Part shown: piece after piece, positions 10,301-17,414 of the stretch | Numbering within the stretch: position 1 is the stretch's first letter | How the letters are laid out: each line of letters opens with the position of its first letter | Origin: Vallitalea okinawensis | GTDB lineage: Bacteria; Bacillota; Clostridia; Lachnospirales; PQDH01 | NCBI RefSeq assembly: GCF_002964605.1 | Contig: NZ_PQDH01000002.1 | Coordinates: 729,090 to 793,089, forward strand | Direction: 5' to 3' | DNA length: 64,000 nucleotides | Notes under the pieces: generated by a model | The model's database searches: none | Told to the model about the DNA's origin: nothing | What the model saw: the letters and a program-made list of their open reading frames with translations, nothing else | Position numbers and translations under genes: made by a program

Positions 10301-10966
10301 TCCAACATCTTTCATGAGTACTTCTATCCAAGCAGATTCTTTTAGTTCTTCAACTGAGTGGATATCAAACAAACCTACCTGCTCATCTAACCATTGTTCT
10401 GGCCAAGGATAGCTCTGAATAAAACTATGCAGGTTTAATATATAGCTCTCTAAGGGAGTATCGTACTTAATTCCACCATAACTCTCCACGAGATTGAAGA
10501 ATTCATCTTGCCCTTCTGTATAATATTCTTCTAAAACTTCAGCTAACACATCGCTTTTCAATAATAATATTTCCGTTTCATCTGCTACTCTAAAATTAGG
10601 ATCCAAATCCAATTGATGAAAATTTCTTCTTATGACATCTAAGCAAAATGAATGTATTGTATTAATTGAGGCGTGACTAAGTAGGTTAAGTTGCTTTCTT
10701 AACCTTGTATTACTTGGGTTATCTTCTAATTTCTTAGATAGTGCTTCGGAAATTCTTTCTTTCATTTCTCCTGCGGCCAAATTTGTAAACGTTACAACGA
10801 GGAGTTCATCAATATTGATTGGGTCTTCTTCATCAACTAACATGGTAATTATTCGTTCAACAAGCACTGCTGTTTTACCTGATCCTGCTGCTGCCGCTAC
10901 TAAAAGATTACCTTTTCGATGGTCGATGACCCGCTTTTGCTCATTGGTCCATTGTACATCACTCAA
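7304..10966 (-). CDS. addA: AddAB helicase-nuclease, AddA subunit
   Basis: About 1220 residues, normal for AddA. UvrD-like superfamily 1 helicase: Walker A LLVAAAAGSGKTAVLVERI near residue 25, LIDEYQDSN (Walker B), VGDVKQSIYRFR, and IMSIHKSKGLEFPI. The C-terminal RecB-type nuclease shows IVLLDYKTDYV with the Asp/Lys pair. The enzyme resects double-strand breaks for recombination. I prefer the TTG at 10966, because GGAGG is 7 bases upstream and the protein then begins SDVQWTNEQ as in relatives; a GTG at 11002 is possible but lacks a ribosome site. The partner addB, usually just upstream, is absent here; the upstream gene is an ArsR-type regulator 29 bases away. Confidence 0.95.
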   Translation of the reverse strand: MSDVQWTNEQKRVIDHRKGNLLVAAAAGSGKTAVLVERIITMLVDEEDPINIDELLVVTFTNLAAGEMKERISEALSKKLEDNPSNTRLRKQLNLLSHASINTIHSFCLDVIRRNFHQLDLDPNFRVADETEILLLKSDVLAEVLEEYYTEGQDEFFNLVESYGGIKYDTPLESYILNLHSFIQSYPWPEQWLDEQVGLFDIHSVEELKESAWIEVLMKDVGLILEGVKDALNKALQLSRSPEGPEVYEATLLEDMEKVDNLILAYKKSFLDLEQVISQVKFGRMKTCRQQVDEDIKEQCKAIRSKQVIDVIKELKSNVFFKSPEVLLDDLKQVYPVLRMLAQVVRSFDLRFKEAKKDKALIDYNDIEHIALNILVHLKEGQVVPTKEAMDLQNKYREILIDEYQDSNLVQEIILTSISRKEKEQPNIFMVGDVKQSIYRFRMARPDLFVEKYEAYDLNDESLYKRIDLFKNFRSRKEVLDGVNYIFKYAMNKDIGEIIYDDLASLHAGATFKEQEIGIAGGPIEIELVDLKVNEELYEDQVLDIIKDLSSVEIEAKLVANKIEDVINPQNKIVVYDKVLDEYRQPRYEDIVILMRATSSRAEIFLDELAARGIPAYAESNFGYFDALEVKTILALLKIIDNPMQDIPLLTVLRSPMVDLNVDELTAIRVNLKEGTFYDALVCYAEGELFTTALGRKLNHFIQQLRLWRQEAAYTHLHDFIWKLYMETDYYYYVTAMPGGNQRKANLDALLDKAIKFEKGSYRGLFNFIKVMEKIKTNQGDFGAAKTLGPNENIVRIMSIHKSKGLEFPIAIVAGMGKTFNKMDLNKKIILHQDLGFGPDFINFEERYSSKTIAKAAISHKIKKENLSEEMRILYVALTRAKEKLILTGTVSNLNKKIKEWAFDTSEDGFLPSYRSMAAKNYFDWVMPLVMRHKDGAKLSESAGSHLSFIEDTSTWIIQTYELGDLIQLEELMDQSDDQVAGQHQLLQAEQLDWSYSKYYLSEIPLKVTVSELKKKSMVDEGMVSADLIKNEEEDFYRPHFIEGQTGYTAAEKGTIFHKVMYHLDLHQISTFSEVEKQLQHMVKSKRLLPEEKETIYINNIVKFSQTDIYKRLIKSVRIEKEVPFVLGIDAKEIFDIIDDDLVMIQGVIDCFFEEDNEIVLLDYKTDYVKNDISKILIQRYGKQMELYKMAIEKNIGKKVKEIYLYSTSLGEAISLPIEA

Positions 10967-10995
10967 TAATATTCCTCCCTCCTCTACCTCTTCTT

Positions 10996-12033
10996 CTAAC
11001 ACTCTTCAAAAATATCATCTAAAACGCTTGTATATAAACTTGTAAATTCTTTCTTATCAAGACTATAATAAATGCGTTTATTAATGCCTCTTTCAATAAT
11101 CACAATGCCAAAAGTCGTTAACTTTGTTAAATGGTAACTCATTGTAGCAGTCGTTAACTCAAAATGATCTGCTAATTCTTTACCATACCACTTCTTATTA
11201 GCTAGAAGCTTAATAATTTCATATCTTGTATCATCTTGTAGTAATCTAAGAAACTCTTTTCTTACTACCTTATTGTATTCTTGATTTAATCTTTGTTCTA
11301 AAGAAAAACCATAGAAGTAATAGACAGTTCCATTCTTCACATTATAAATGTTATTAAATTCACCAAAGTACATAACAAATAAGCGGATACTTGATTCTTC
11401 AAATTCCTTAGCTGAAGTAAAAAATAGCATGTTTTTTATAAATGCCTCTGTATGTCCTTCTAAGAGAATTTGATGAGCAAGTACCTTTTGCTTTAAAATG
11501 TCTTCAATTCGCTTTTCTTCTGCTTTAAAATGATGTTCATAATAATAGGTCATAATATGCAATAACCTTTGTTGCATCTCTTTTGGATGCTTCAAGTATT
11601 CTCTAATGACTTCATCATCTTTTGTTATGATATCAAGTCTTCCAATGATTTGCTCTCTTATAATACTAATTAATTTATCTTCTTCATGATTTTCAAGATC
11701 AATATCCCAGGTTTCCAAAATATCAGCTAATAAATCTAGAGGTTCTGTCTGTTCAATATAAACTAAAAGCTCTGGAACTGTTTTAATATCTGCATAAATG
11801 GAAGCATTGATTAATCCAAACATTCCTCCAACAAAATCACTAATGAGTAGTTCCATATCACGTTTAATAAGAAAACTCAATTCATTATTAACATTTTTAA
11901 TGTACTCTTCTATATCTTTATCTTTTTCTAAAATCATTTTCTTATAATCTAAGAATGCTTCTTCTTTGAATAGACGAATCATAGAAAAAATAAATTCACA
12001 TGCCATGTTGTATTCAATCTTTGGTAATTTCAT
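10996..12033 (-). CDS. ArsR-type winged-helix regulator with long N-terminal domain
   Basis: 345 residues. The last ~80 form an ArsR/HTH_20 winged helix (RYEIIKLLANKKWYGKELAD, then TTATMSYHLTKLTTFGIVII). The first ~260 residues are largely helical and unrecognised, perhaps a ligand or partner domain. AGAAGGTG precedes the ATG. The stop codon lies about 27 bases before the preferred addA start and overlaps a possible GTG start, so translation is probably coupled with addA. Whether it regulates DNA repair is unknown. Confidence 0.8.
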   Translation of the reverse strand: MKLPKIEYNMACEFIFSMIRLFKEEAFLDYKKMILEKDKDIEEYIKNVNNELSFLIKRDMELLISDFVGGMFGLINASIYADIKTVPELLVYIEQTEPLDLLADILETWDIDLENHEEDKLISIIREQIIGRLDIITKDDEVIREYLKHPKEMQQRLLHIMTYYYEHHFKAEEKRIEDILKQKVLAHQILLEGHTEAFIKNMLFFTSAKEFEESSIRLFVMYFGEFNNIYNVKNGTVYYFYGFSLEQRLNQEYNKVVRKEFLRLLQDDTRYEIIKLLANKKWYGKELADHFELTTATMSYHLTKLTTFGIVIIERGINKRIYYSLDKKEFTSLYTSVLDDIFEEC

Positions 12034-12360
12034 GTTTTCACCTTCTCTTTTATCTCTATATAATGACGTTGTTTCATCAATTCATTGATTTAATTCTCTA
12101 TACAATTTACATATCTAACTATTATAGAATATCAACTTATTATACATTCGAATTGCAAACATGTATTATGAGTTTATCTGCTTTAAATTTACTCACAAGA
12201 AAAGTATACCAAATATATAAGGTCACAACAAGTCTATAGACTAACGCCGATTATCACTGCAGACCCTAACCCACAACTTTCACATTATTTTCCCTTTGTA
12301 ATGTTGTATAATACAGCTTTAATCAATTGTATAATATAAAGGAGAGTTGATAGATAGTAG
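12034..12360. other. Intergenic region upstream of the two-component system
   Basis: No gene is visible. It holds the leader of the ArsR-type gene on the left. On the right are two direct copies of ttgtataata (12304-12313 and 12327-12336, 23 bases apart), each containing a TATAAT box, followed by AAAGGAG at about 12338. Confidence 0.5.
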
Positions 12361-12489
12361 TTTGAAAGGGAAAAATATGGGGTAATCGGAATAGCAAGCC
12401 CCTTTAGAACAAAAAGAAACGAAAGTAGTTGTATCAACTGTCAAAAATGTGATAAAGTATGTTCAATGACTATTAAAAATAACAACTAA
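12361..12489 (+). pseudogene. Remnant of a 4Fe-4S ferredoxin-domain gene
   Basis: A 42-codon open stretch preceded in frame by a stop (TAG at 12358) encodes ...YGVIGIASPFRTKRN then SSCINCQKCDKVCSMTI and a stop. CxxCxxCxxxC is a ferredoxin motif, and the context resembles the C-terminal part of NapH-like membrane ferredoxins. No usable start codon or membrane helices remain, so I call it a decayed gene end. It lies directly before the response regulator. Confidence 0.6.
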
Positions 12490-12510
12490 TAAAAAGTTAA
12501 TTCATTAGGA

Positions 12511-13206
12511 TTGAAACGAGGTGTTAGTATTAAGAATATATATTTAGTAGAAGATGAAGAACATCTGTCATCATTGCTGACAACTTATTTAGAAGATGAA
12601 GGATATAAGGTGAAAACATTCAGCGATGGATTAAAAGCATATAAAGAAATAAATAATGATGTGGATTTATGGATACTCGATATCATGGTATCAGGAATGA
12701 ATGGATACACCTTAATCAAAGAAATAAAGAAACTTAATAAAGAAATTCCTGTGATATTTATGTCTGCTCGTAATGCTGAATTGGACCGTGTAATTGGATT
12801 AGAAATGGGTAGTGATGATTATCTCCCTAAGCCATTTTTGCCGAGAGAGTTAGTTTTAAGGGTAAACAGATTACTCAATAATGCGAACAGTAAAATAGTT
12901 GATTCAACTGAACTTATAGGAGATTACTTATTCCGAAGGCAAACTAGAGACTTATCTATAGATGATGAAAACATCGTGCTTACAAATAAAGAATATGATT
13001 TATTAAATTACTTTATTCAAAACCTAGAAGTAGCAGTAAAAAGAGATGAAATAATTGATAATGTTTGGGGTTTAGATTACTTTGGTTCATCAAGAGTTGT
13101 TGATGATACAATAAGACGTATAAGGAAGAAGGCACCATACTTGCCCATCGAAAATGTCTATGGATATGGCTATATCCTGAAGCGCGAGTTGAGTTATGAA
13201 AAATAA
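12511..13206 (+). CDS. OmpR-family response regulator, CssR-like
   Basis: About 225-231 residues. The receiver domain has LVEDEEH, the phosphoacceptor Asp in LWILDIMVSGMNG (residue 57 counting from TTG 12511), MSARNAELDRVIGLE and the Lys in LPKPFLPREL. A winged-helix effector domain follows (LTNKEYDLLNYF, RVVDDTIRRIRKK, YGYGYILKRE). The receiver resembles Bacillus CssR, which senses secretion stress. The start is ambiguous: TTG 12511 has only an abutting AGGA, whereas ATT at 12529 has GAGGTG 5 bases upstream and would give the usual IKNIYLVEDEE beginning. It overlaps the histidine kinase gene by 11 bases. Confidence 0.93.
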   Translation: MKRGVSIKNIYLVEDEEHLSSLLTTYLEDEGYKVKTFSDGLKAYKEINNDVDLWILDIMVSGMNGYTLIKEIKKLNKEIPVIFMSARNAELDRVIGLEMGSDDYLPKPFLPRELVLRVNRLLNNANSKIVDSTELIGDYLFRRQTRDLSIDDENIVLTNKEYDLLNYFIQNLEVAVKRDEIIDNVWGLDYFGSSRVVDDTIRRIRKKAPYLPIENVYGYGYILKRELSYEK

Positions 13207-14548
13207 AAAGTATAATCCCAAAACATTAAGTTATAAAATATGGATTGAATTTGCTAAGATACTTATTATCCTTTTTATCGTTTTATTCATATTAAACATT
13301 ACGATAATTGAAAAAAATCGTAGTGATGGTATGTATGAAAAGCTAAGAGCATTTGCTATTACTTCAGAATATTATGATCTCGAAGGCGTTTTGGATGATA
13401 ATGAAAATTCTCGGTTGCCAGTATTTTTTACAATTAAACTCAACGAGAGTCGATCTATCATTGAGGATATCGTCATCAATGATTTTGCTAAAGAAACTTA
13501 TTTTCATCATTTACTAGAAGATCAAATTCTAAATAAGATATCAAATTTAATTGTTAAAGATACTGATAAGCATACTCAAGGTAAAATCAGTCATTCTTTT
13601 TCAGATTATTATTATTATAGTGTTTTAAGCGATAATAATACTATCACTGTTTATGTGTTAAAAACCAATGATAGTATACTAGACTTTTTCATTATGTTAA
13701 TTTTGATTGGAGTCCTCTTATCCTTTCTATTCATCATATCGAGAAATGCAGCAAAAAAGATTGCAGCACCTATACAAGAATTAAAGGGTTTTGCTACTGA
13801 AATAGCAAGTAAAAACTGGGATTATTCAATCGAACTGTCAGATACAGTTGAAGTAAATGACTTAATCTATGGTTTAAAAGAAATGAGTAAATCACTAAAA
13901 GAAGCAGATAATAGGGAACGAGAATTTCTCCAATCAGTATCCCATGATTTAAAAACACCGGTGATGATCATTAAAGGTTATATTGAAGCTGTAAAAGATG
14001 GGAAATATAATACAGAAGACATTGAATTCCTCAATATCATTACGGATGAATCAAATAGATTAGAAAGAAAGATTATTCAGTTATTAAGGTTGAATGCCTT
14101 AGATCATGTGCAAAGAGATAAAAGTACCTGGGAAGAAGTAAGTATAGATAGGATGATTAAAAATCTTGTTAAAAAATATAAAATTATATGCCCCAATATT
14201 AACTGGCAATTAAACCTCCAACAGTTAGAAATAATCGGCGATGTTGAATCTCTACTGGTTGCTTTTGAAAATATTTTGGACAATCAGATAAGATTTGCTA
14301 AGAAGCAAATTAAAATCCACATATCTAATAAAAATGAAATTATCATATCTAATGACGGTCCTCTCATTTCTATTGAAAATCCAGAGGATTTATTCGAAAG
14401 TCATACCAAAGATAAGCAAGGAAATTTTGGGCTTGGGTTGGCTATAGTCAAAAGGGTTATTAGAATTCATGATGGTGATATTCATGTAAGTAATTCTGAA
14501 AATGGAGTTGAGTTTAGTATTTTATTTAATAGAAGCACAAACTACTAA
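13196..14548 (+). CDS. Sensor histidine kinase, CssS-like
   Basis: 450 residues. Membrane helices lie at ~20-38 and ~162-182 with an extracytoplasmic sensor domain of about 120 residues between them. A HAMP region (~183-235) is followed by a HisKA box with His250 in LQSVSHDLKTP. The ATPase domain has N box ENILDNQIRFAK, G1 NDGP, and NFGLGLAIVKR. It phosphorylates the regulator encoded just upstream, with which it overlaps. The CssS-like label follows from the partner; the signal is unknown, and no HtrA-type protease target is in the window. Confidence 0.92.
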   Translation: MKNKKYNPKTLSYKIWIEFAKILIILFIVLFILNITIIEKNRSDGMYEKLRAFAITSEYYDLEGVLDDNENSRLPVFFTIKLNESRSIIEDIVINDFAKETYFHHLLEDQILNKISNLIVKDTDKHTQGKISHSFSDYYYYSVLSDNNTITVYVLKTNDSILDFFIMLILIGVLLSFLFIISRNAAKKIAAPIQELKGFATEIASKNWDYSIELSDTVEVNDLIYGLKEMSKSLKEADNREREFLQSVSHDLKTPVMIIKGYIEAVKDGKYNTEDIEFLNIITDESNRLERKIIQLLRLNALDHVQRDKSTWEEVSIDRMIKNLVKKYKIICPNINWQLNLQQLEIIGDVESLLVAFENILDNQIRFAKKQIKIHISNKNEIIISNDGPLISIENPEDLFESHTKDKQGNFGLGLAIVKRVIRIHDGDIHVSNSENGVEFSILFNRSTNY

Positions 14549-14586
14549 ACTTATAATCCAAAACTCGAGCTTTTCTGTATAAGTAC

Positions 14587-14608
14587 AAAAGTGGCTAACG
14601 CCACTTTT
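14587..14608 (+). terminator. Hairpin after the histidine kinase gene
   Basis: A 9-bp stem (aaaagtggc / gccactttt) with loop taac lies about 40 bases past the kinase stop. The T tract is short. Confidence 0.55.
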
Positions 14609-14613
14609 AAACT

Positions 14614-14666
14614 GGAGATAGGAAAGTATGGTTCTTTGCAAGCAAAACGCAGTACTTTCCTATACC
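14614..14666 (-). repeat. Interspersed repeat, copy B (palindromic)
   Basis: The most symmetrical copy: outer arms taggaaagta / tactttccta are a perfect 10-bp pair, and the inner part reads tggttctttgc aa gcaaaacgca. It sits just past the T tract of the cold-shock gene terminator on the minus strand, as the other copies do relative to their terminators. Confidence 0.6.
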
Positions 14667-14668
14667 AT

Positions 14669-14715
14669 AAAAAAGGTGTTATAAATCAGTTGCTAACCAA
14701 CTAATCTATAACACC
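14669..14715 (-). terminator. Intrinsic terminator of the cold-shock gene
   Basis: The outer stem ggtgttata / tataacacc encloses a smaller agttg/caact hairpin, and a run of six T follows on the minus strand. Confidence 0.85.
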
Positions 14716-14731
14716 ACTTTATATCTTATTC

Positions 14732-14935
14732 TTAATAAGCTGTTGTAATATTTTCAGCTTGAGGACCTTTTGGACCTTCAACGATGTCAAAAGTTACTCT
14801 TTCGCCTTCTTCAAGAGTTTTGTAACCATCTTTATTTATTTGTGAAAAGTGAGCAAATACATCATTTCCATCTTCTGCTGTAATAAAACCAAAACCTTTT
14901 TCTGCATTAAACCATTTAACTGTTCCATTCATCAT
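14732..14935 (-). CDS. Cold-shock protein, CspA family
   Basis: 67 residues, one cold-shock OB fold with both RNA-binding motifs: [15 protein letters not shown] (RNP1 KGFGFI) and DVFAHFSQI (RNP2 VFAHF). These proteins bind single-stranded RNA as chaperones. The ATG at 14935 has CGGAGG 8 bases upstream; a TTG at 14941 is too close. It stands alone with its own promoter, a leader of about 130 bases and a terminator. Confidence 0.97.
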   Translation of the reverse strand: MMNGTVKWFNAEKGFGFITAEDGNDVFAHFSQINKDGYKTLEEGERVTFDIVEGPKGPQAENITTAY

Positions 14936-14943
14936 AATCAATT

Positions 14944-14994
14944 CCTCCGAAATTTTATTTCCCTAAAAATATTCAAAAGCTTTTCAAATTTCGG
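14944..14994 (-). promoter_or_regulatory. Leader hairpin overlapping the cold-shock ribosome site
   Basis: A 9-bp inverted repeat (ccgaaattt at 14947-14955, aaatttcgg at 14986-14994) pairs so that the last two bases of the stem are part of the GGAGG at 14944-14948. This could sequester the ribosome site, as in cold-shock leaders of other bacteria. The structure is seen; the thermosensing role is inferred. Confidence 0.45.
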
Positions 14995-15068
14995 ACTTAT
15001 ATTCAAGTTACCAAGAAACTATATCTCAAAATTCATAAATCTTTTTAGTAAAATTAAGGTACTTAGGT

Positions 15069-15097
15069 AGTGTATCACAAAATGCTCTCAAATGCAA
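15069..15097 (-). promoter_or_regulatory. Candidate promoter of the cold-shock gene
   Basis: Minus strand TTGCAT, 17 bases, TACACT. It would give a 5' leader of about 125 bases. Confidence 0.5.
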
Positions 15098-15134
15098 ACA
15101 AAAATAATAAAAAATTATAATAATAATTAAATGA

Positions 15135-15173
15135 CCAAGCAAGTCTTCATAAGCTGCTCTAAAACTTGCTTGG
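15135..15173. other. Unassigned 10-bp hairpin in the csp/M14 intergenic region
   Basis: ccaagcaagt (15135-15144) pairs perfectly with acttgcttgg (15164-15173). No T tract follows on either strand and no gene ends here. The rest of 15098-15234 shows nothing else. Confidence 0.4.
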
Positions 15174-15234
15174 GTAATTGAACTATAGTACCCAACTCAT
15201 AATCATGATATTGAGGATAGTTCCCCTATGAAGC

Positions 15235-15292
15235 AAAAAGATAAGTTTTAGAATGCACTATCATCACTGACAATGCTTTCTAAAACTTATCT
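15235..15292 (-). terminator. Intrinsic terminator of the M14 peptidase gene
   Basis: A 14-bp perfect stem (agataagttttaga / tctaaaacttatct) with a 26-base loop; the minus-strand 3' side continues into ttttt. Confidence 0.85.
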
Positions 15293-15303
15293 CTTTAAGG
15301 AGT

Positions 15304-16572
15304 TTAGATAACTGATGCTAACAGTAGTAACTCTTCATTATCTTCATATATTGTACCAAACTGCTCTAAGGGAAGAGGATTTTTGCCAATACCAGCTTCA
15401 ATGGTATAACCTGGTCTAGAAAACTCTTTAATAAACCAATCTTTATATCCTGCGAATGATTGACTCAGTGCAGGATCTGCTAATACATAGCCACTCACCT
15501 TAGAGAATTCCTCACCTATGGGTAGTGATTCAGGTGGCTCAAAATTCATAAAGTCCCAAAAGATTACCTGTCCTTGGGTATGATAAGCTAAGGTTAATCG
15601 ATACTCTTTAGCCATTGTAAAGTCAACCATAGCTTTTACTTCCGGCTGGCTTTCTGGAGCTTTTCCTGCATATAATGCTGGTCCTGGCCCTGTGACACCA
15701 AAGTCTGCTTCTAACTCTTTGTATTCATCCCATGCTGCATCATAATTTCTATTAAGATCTACACCATTGATGTTGGACTTCCAATCACTAAAATCATCAT
15801 TGCCAAAGTTCCAACCTATTAATTGTTCAACGTTATCTTCTTCTGGATTTGGTCCATTGATAACTAAATCTACACCATCTGGATTAACCATAGGAATAAT
15901 ATCAATTGTGCTTCCATTCCATATATCCGAAATGTTATAACCCCGTAATGGTTCATTTCTTACATAGGATTTCAAAAATTCCTCAATCCATTTCATTAAA
16001 ACAGGTGTGGTAATCCATTCGTTTGAATGATGTGATGCATTATAGGTAACTTGATTAGGTCCTTTACCTAGTTGAATGCGATAAAGTTCATTTCCTTTAA
16101 CGCTTCTTCCAATACTATCTACTTTAATAAATGGATATCTGGCTTGAAGTCCCCTGATATCATAATTGAGTACTTCAAAGGTATAAGGAACATTTGTCTT
16201 AACTAAATCATAGCCATACGGAACAATTATTACTGTGCCTGGCACTAATGCTTGAGGATTAATATCTGGATTAGCAATTTGGATGGTCATTGTGGATGTA
16301 CCAAAATTTTTGGCTATACTTGCATAGGTATCACCTCTTTGTATCTGATATTCCTGATATCCTAACAAATATGGCTCTAAAGCTTCCATTGTTTCTACTC
16401 CAACAATACCATCATCTATTAATCCTAAGTTTTCTTGAAAGCTAGTGACTGCATTCTCAGTCTCTTGATCAAATATACCGTTTATTTGTCCTGGATTAAA
16501 CCCAATAAGCTGTAATATGTATTGAACAAGCTGCACGCGAGGTCCCTGATCCCCCTTTTTCAAACTTGCCAT
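15304..16572 (-). CDS. M14 peptidase with PG-binding and LysM domains (ENP1-like)
   Basis: 422 residues. N-terminal peptidoglycan-binding domain (~1-70, KGDQGPRVQLVQYILQLIGF), then a LysM domain (~75-125, QIQRGDTYASIAKNFGTS), then an M14 zinc carboxypeptidase. Zinc ligands fit HHSNEW (HxxE) and AYHTQG; the catalytic Glu is in YTIEAGIG. The order matches Bacillus endopeptidase I, gamma-D-glutamyl-meso-diaminopimelate peptidase, which cuts spore or cell-wall peptides. No signal peptide is seen, as in that enzyme. The ATG at 16572 is chosen because AAGGAG is 8 bases upstream; earlier in-frame ATGs sit on or before the ribosome site. Confidence 0.88.
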   Translation of the reverse strand: MASLKKGDQGPRVQLVQYILQLIGFNPGQINGIFDQETENAVTSFQENLGLIDDGIVGVETMEALEPYLLGYQEYQIQRGDTYASIAKNFGTSTMTIQIANPDINPQALVPGTVIIVPYGYDLVKTNVPYTFEVLNYDIRGLQARYPFIKVDSIGRSVKGNELYRIQLGKGPNQVTYNASHHSNEWITTPVLMKWIEEFLKSYVRNEPLRGYNISDIWNGSTIDIIPMVNPDGVDLVINGPNPEEDNVEQLIGWNFGNDDFSDWKSNINGVDLNRNYDAAWDEYKELEADFGVTGPGPALYAGKAPESQPEVKAMVDFTMAKEYRLTLAYHTQGQVIFWDFMNFEPPESLPIGEEFSKVSGYVLADPALSQSFAGYKDWFIKEFSRPGYTIEAGIGKNPLPLEQFGTIYEDNEELLLLASVI

Positions 16573-16678
16573 CTTCATAGCTCCTTCTTGCATAGACTTC
16601 TATTAATATATATTATTGTTACCCGGGAAATATGAAAAATCCAAGAGTATCATACTCCTGGATTTTTTTCACACTTCA

Positions 16679-17401
16679 TTATATATGGAATTTACGTTTA
16701 AGTTTTTCCTTGAAGTCGTCAGGTATTCCAAATTTTAGCCCTAAAAGAAGAAGAATAATTGAAATCATAACAATCAAAATAATGATGGACCAGTCTACCA
16801 TCAAACTATCAGCAATAAAGTTGGATATGATCAACTGTAAAACTAATGCAAATAATCCAAAACCCGCACATATATATATGGCTATGGTTAAAAACTCAAC
16901 CTGATGGCGGAACTTCATAAAAATAGTATATAGCACAAAAGCAATGATGATATAACTGAATATAATCGGAAGAGCTATTTGGTTAAACCAAGTGAATGTT
17001 CCATCAACTTGATCCAAAAAATAACACATCCCTATAGCAACTAATGCACAACCTAAATTTCCTCTTATAAATCCCTTAGCAAAACCAAATAGAAAATAAA
17101 TGGCTAACCACCCACCTATAATACCTATAACCGTATAATTTAGCCAAGGTCCGCTTTGATTAAAGGCATTTGCAACAGTATAACAAATCAATACAGCTGC
17201 AAAACAAACAATGGAGATAGCAAAATAGCTAATATTTCTCATTTCCTTGATACGTTGGGGATATATATTTAAGGTTATTGGAAACCGCTCTTCATCATTT
17301 TTTTTCTTTGGTGAACCTACATCTGGTATAGGAAAGGTGCATAGTGGACAATTATCAATTTTTCGGTCTACTTCCACACCACATTTAGGGCAATAAGGCA
17401 T
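16679..17401 (-). CDS. Zinc-ribbon membrane protein (DUF6320-like)
   Basis: 240 residues. An N-terminal zinc ribbon (CPKCGVEV ... CPLCTFPI) is followed by six or so membrane helices (FAISIVCFAAVLICY, YTVIGIIGGWLAIYFLFGF, and others) and a basic C-terminus. This matches my memory of DUF6320, which is typically encoded beside condensation-fold acyltransferases, as here, 13 bases after the upstream gene. It is probably a membrane partner of that enzyme; the function is not established. Confidence 0.75.
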   Translation of the reverse strand: MPYCPKCGVEVDRKIDNCPLCTFPIPDVGSPKKKNDEERFPITLNIYPQRIKEMRNISYFAISIVCFAAVLICYTVANAFNQSGPWLNYTVIGIIGGWLAIYFLFGFAKGFIRGNLGCALVAIGMCYFLDQVDGTFTWFNQIALPIIFSYIIIAFVLYTIFMKFRHQVEFLTIAIYICAGFGLFALVLQLIISNFIADSLMVDWSIIILIVMISIILLLLGLKFGIPDDFKEKLKRKFHI

Positions 17402-17414
17402 AATAACACCTCCT

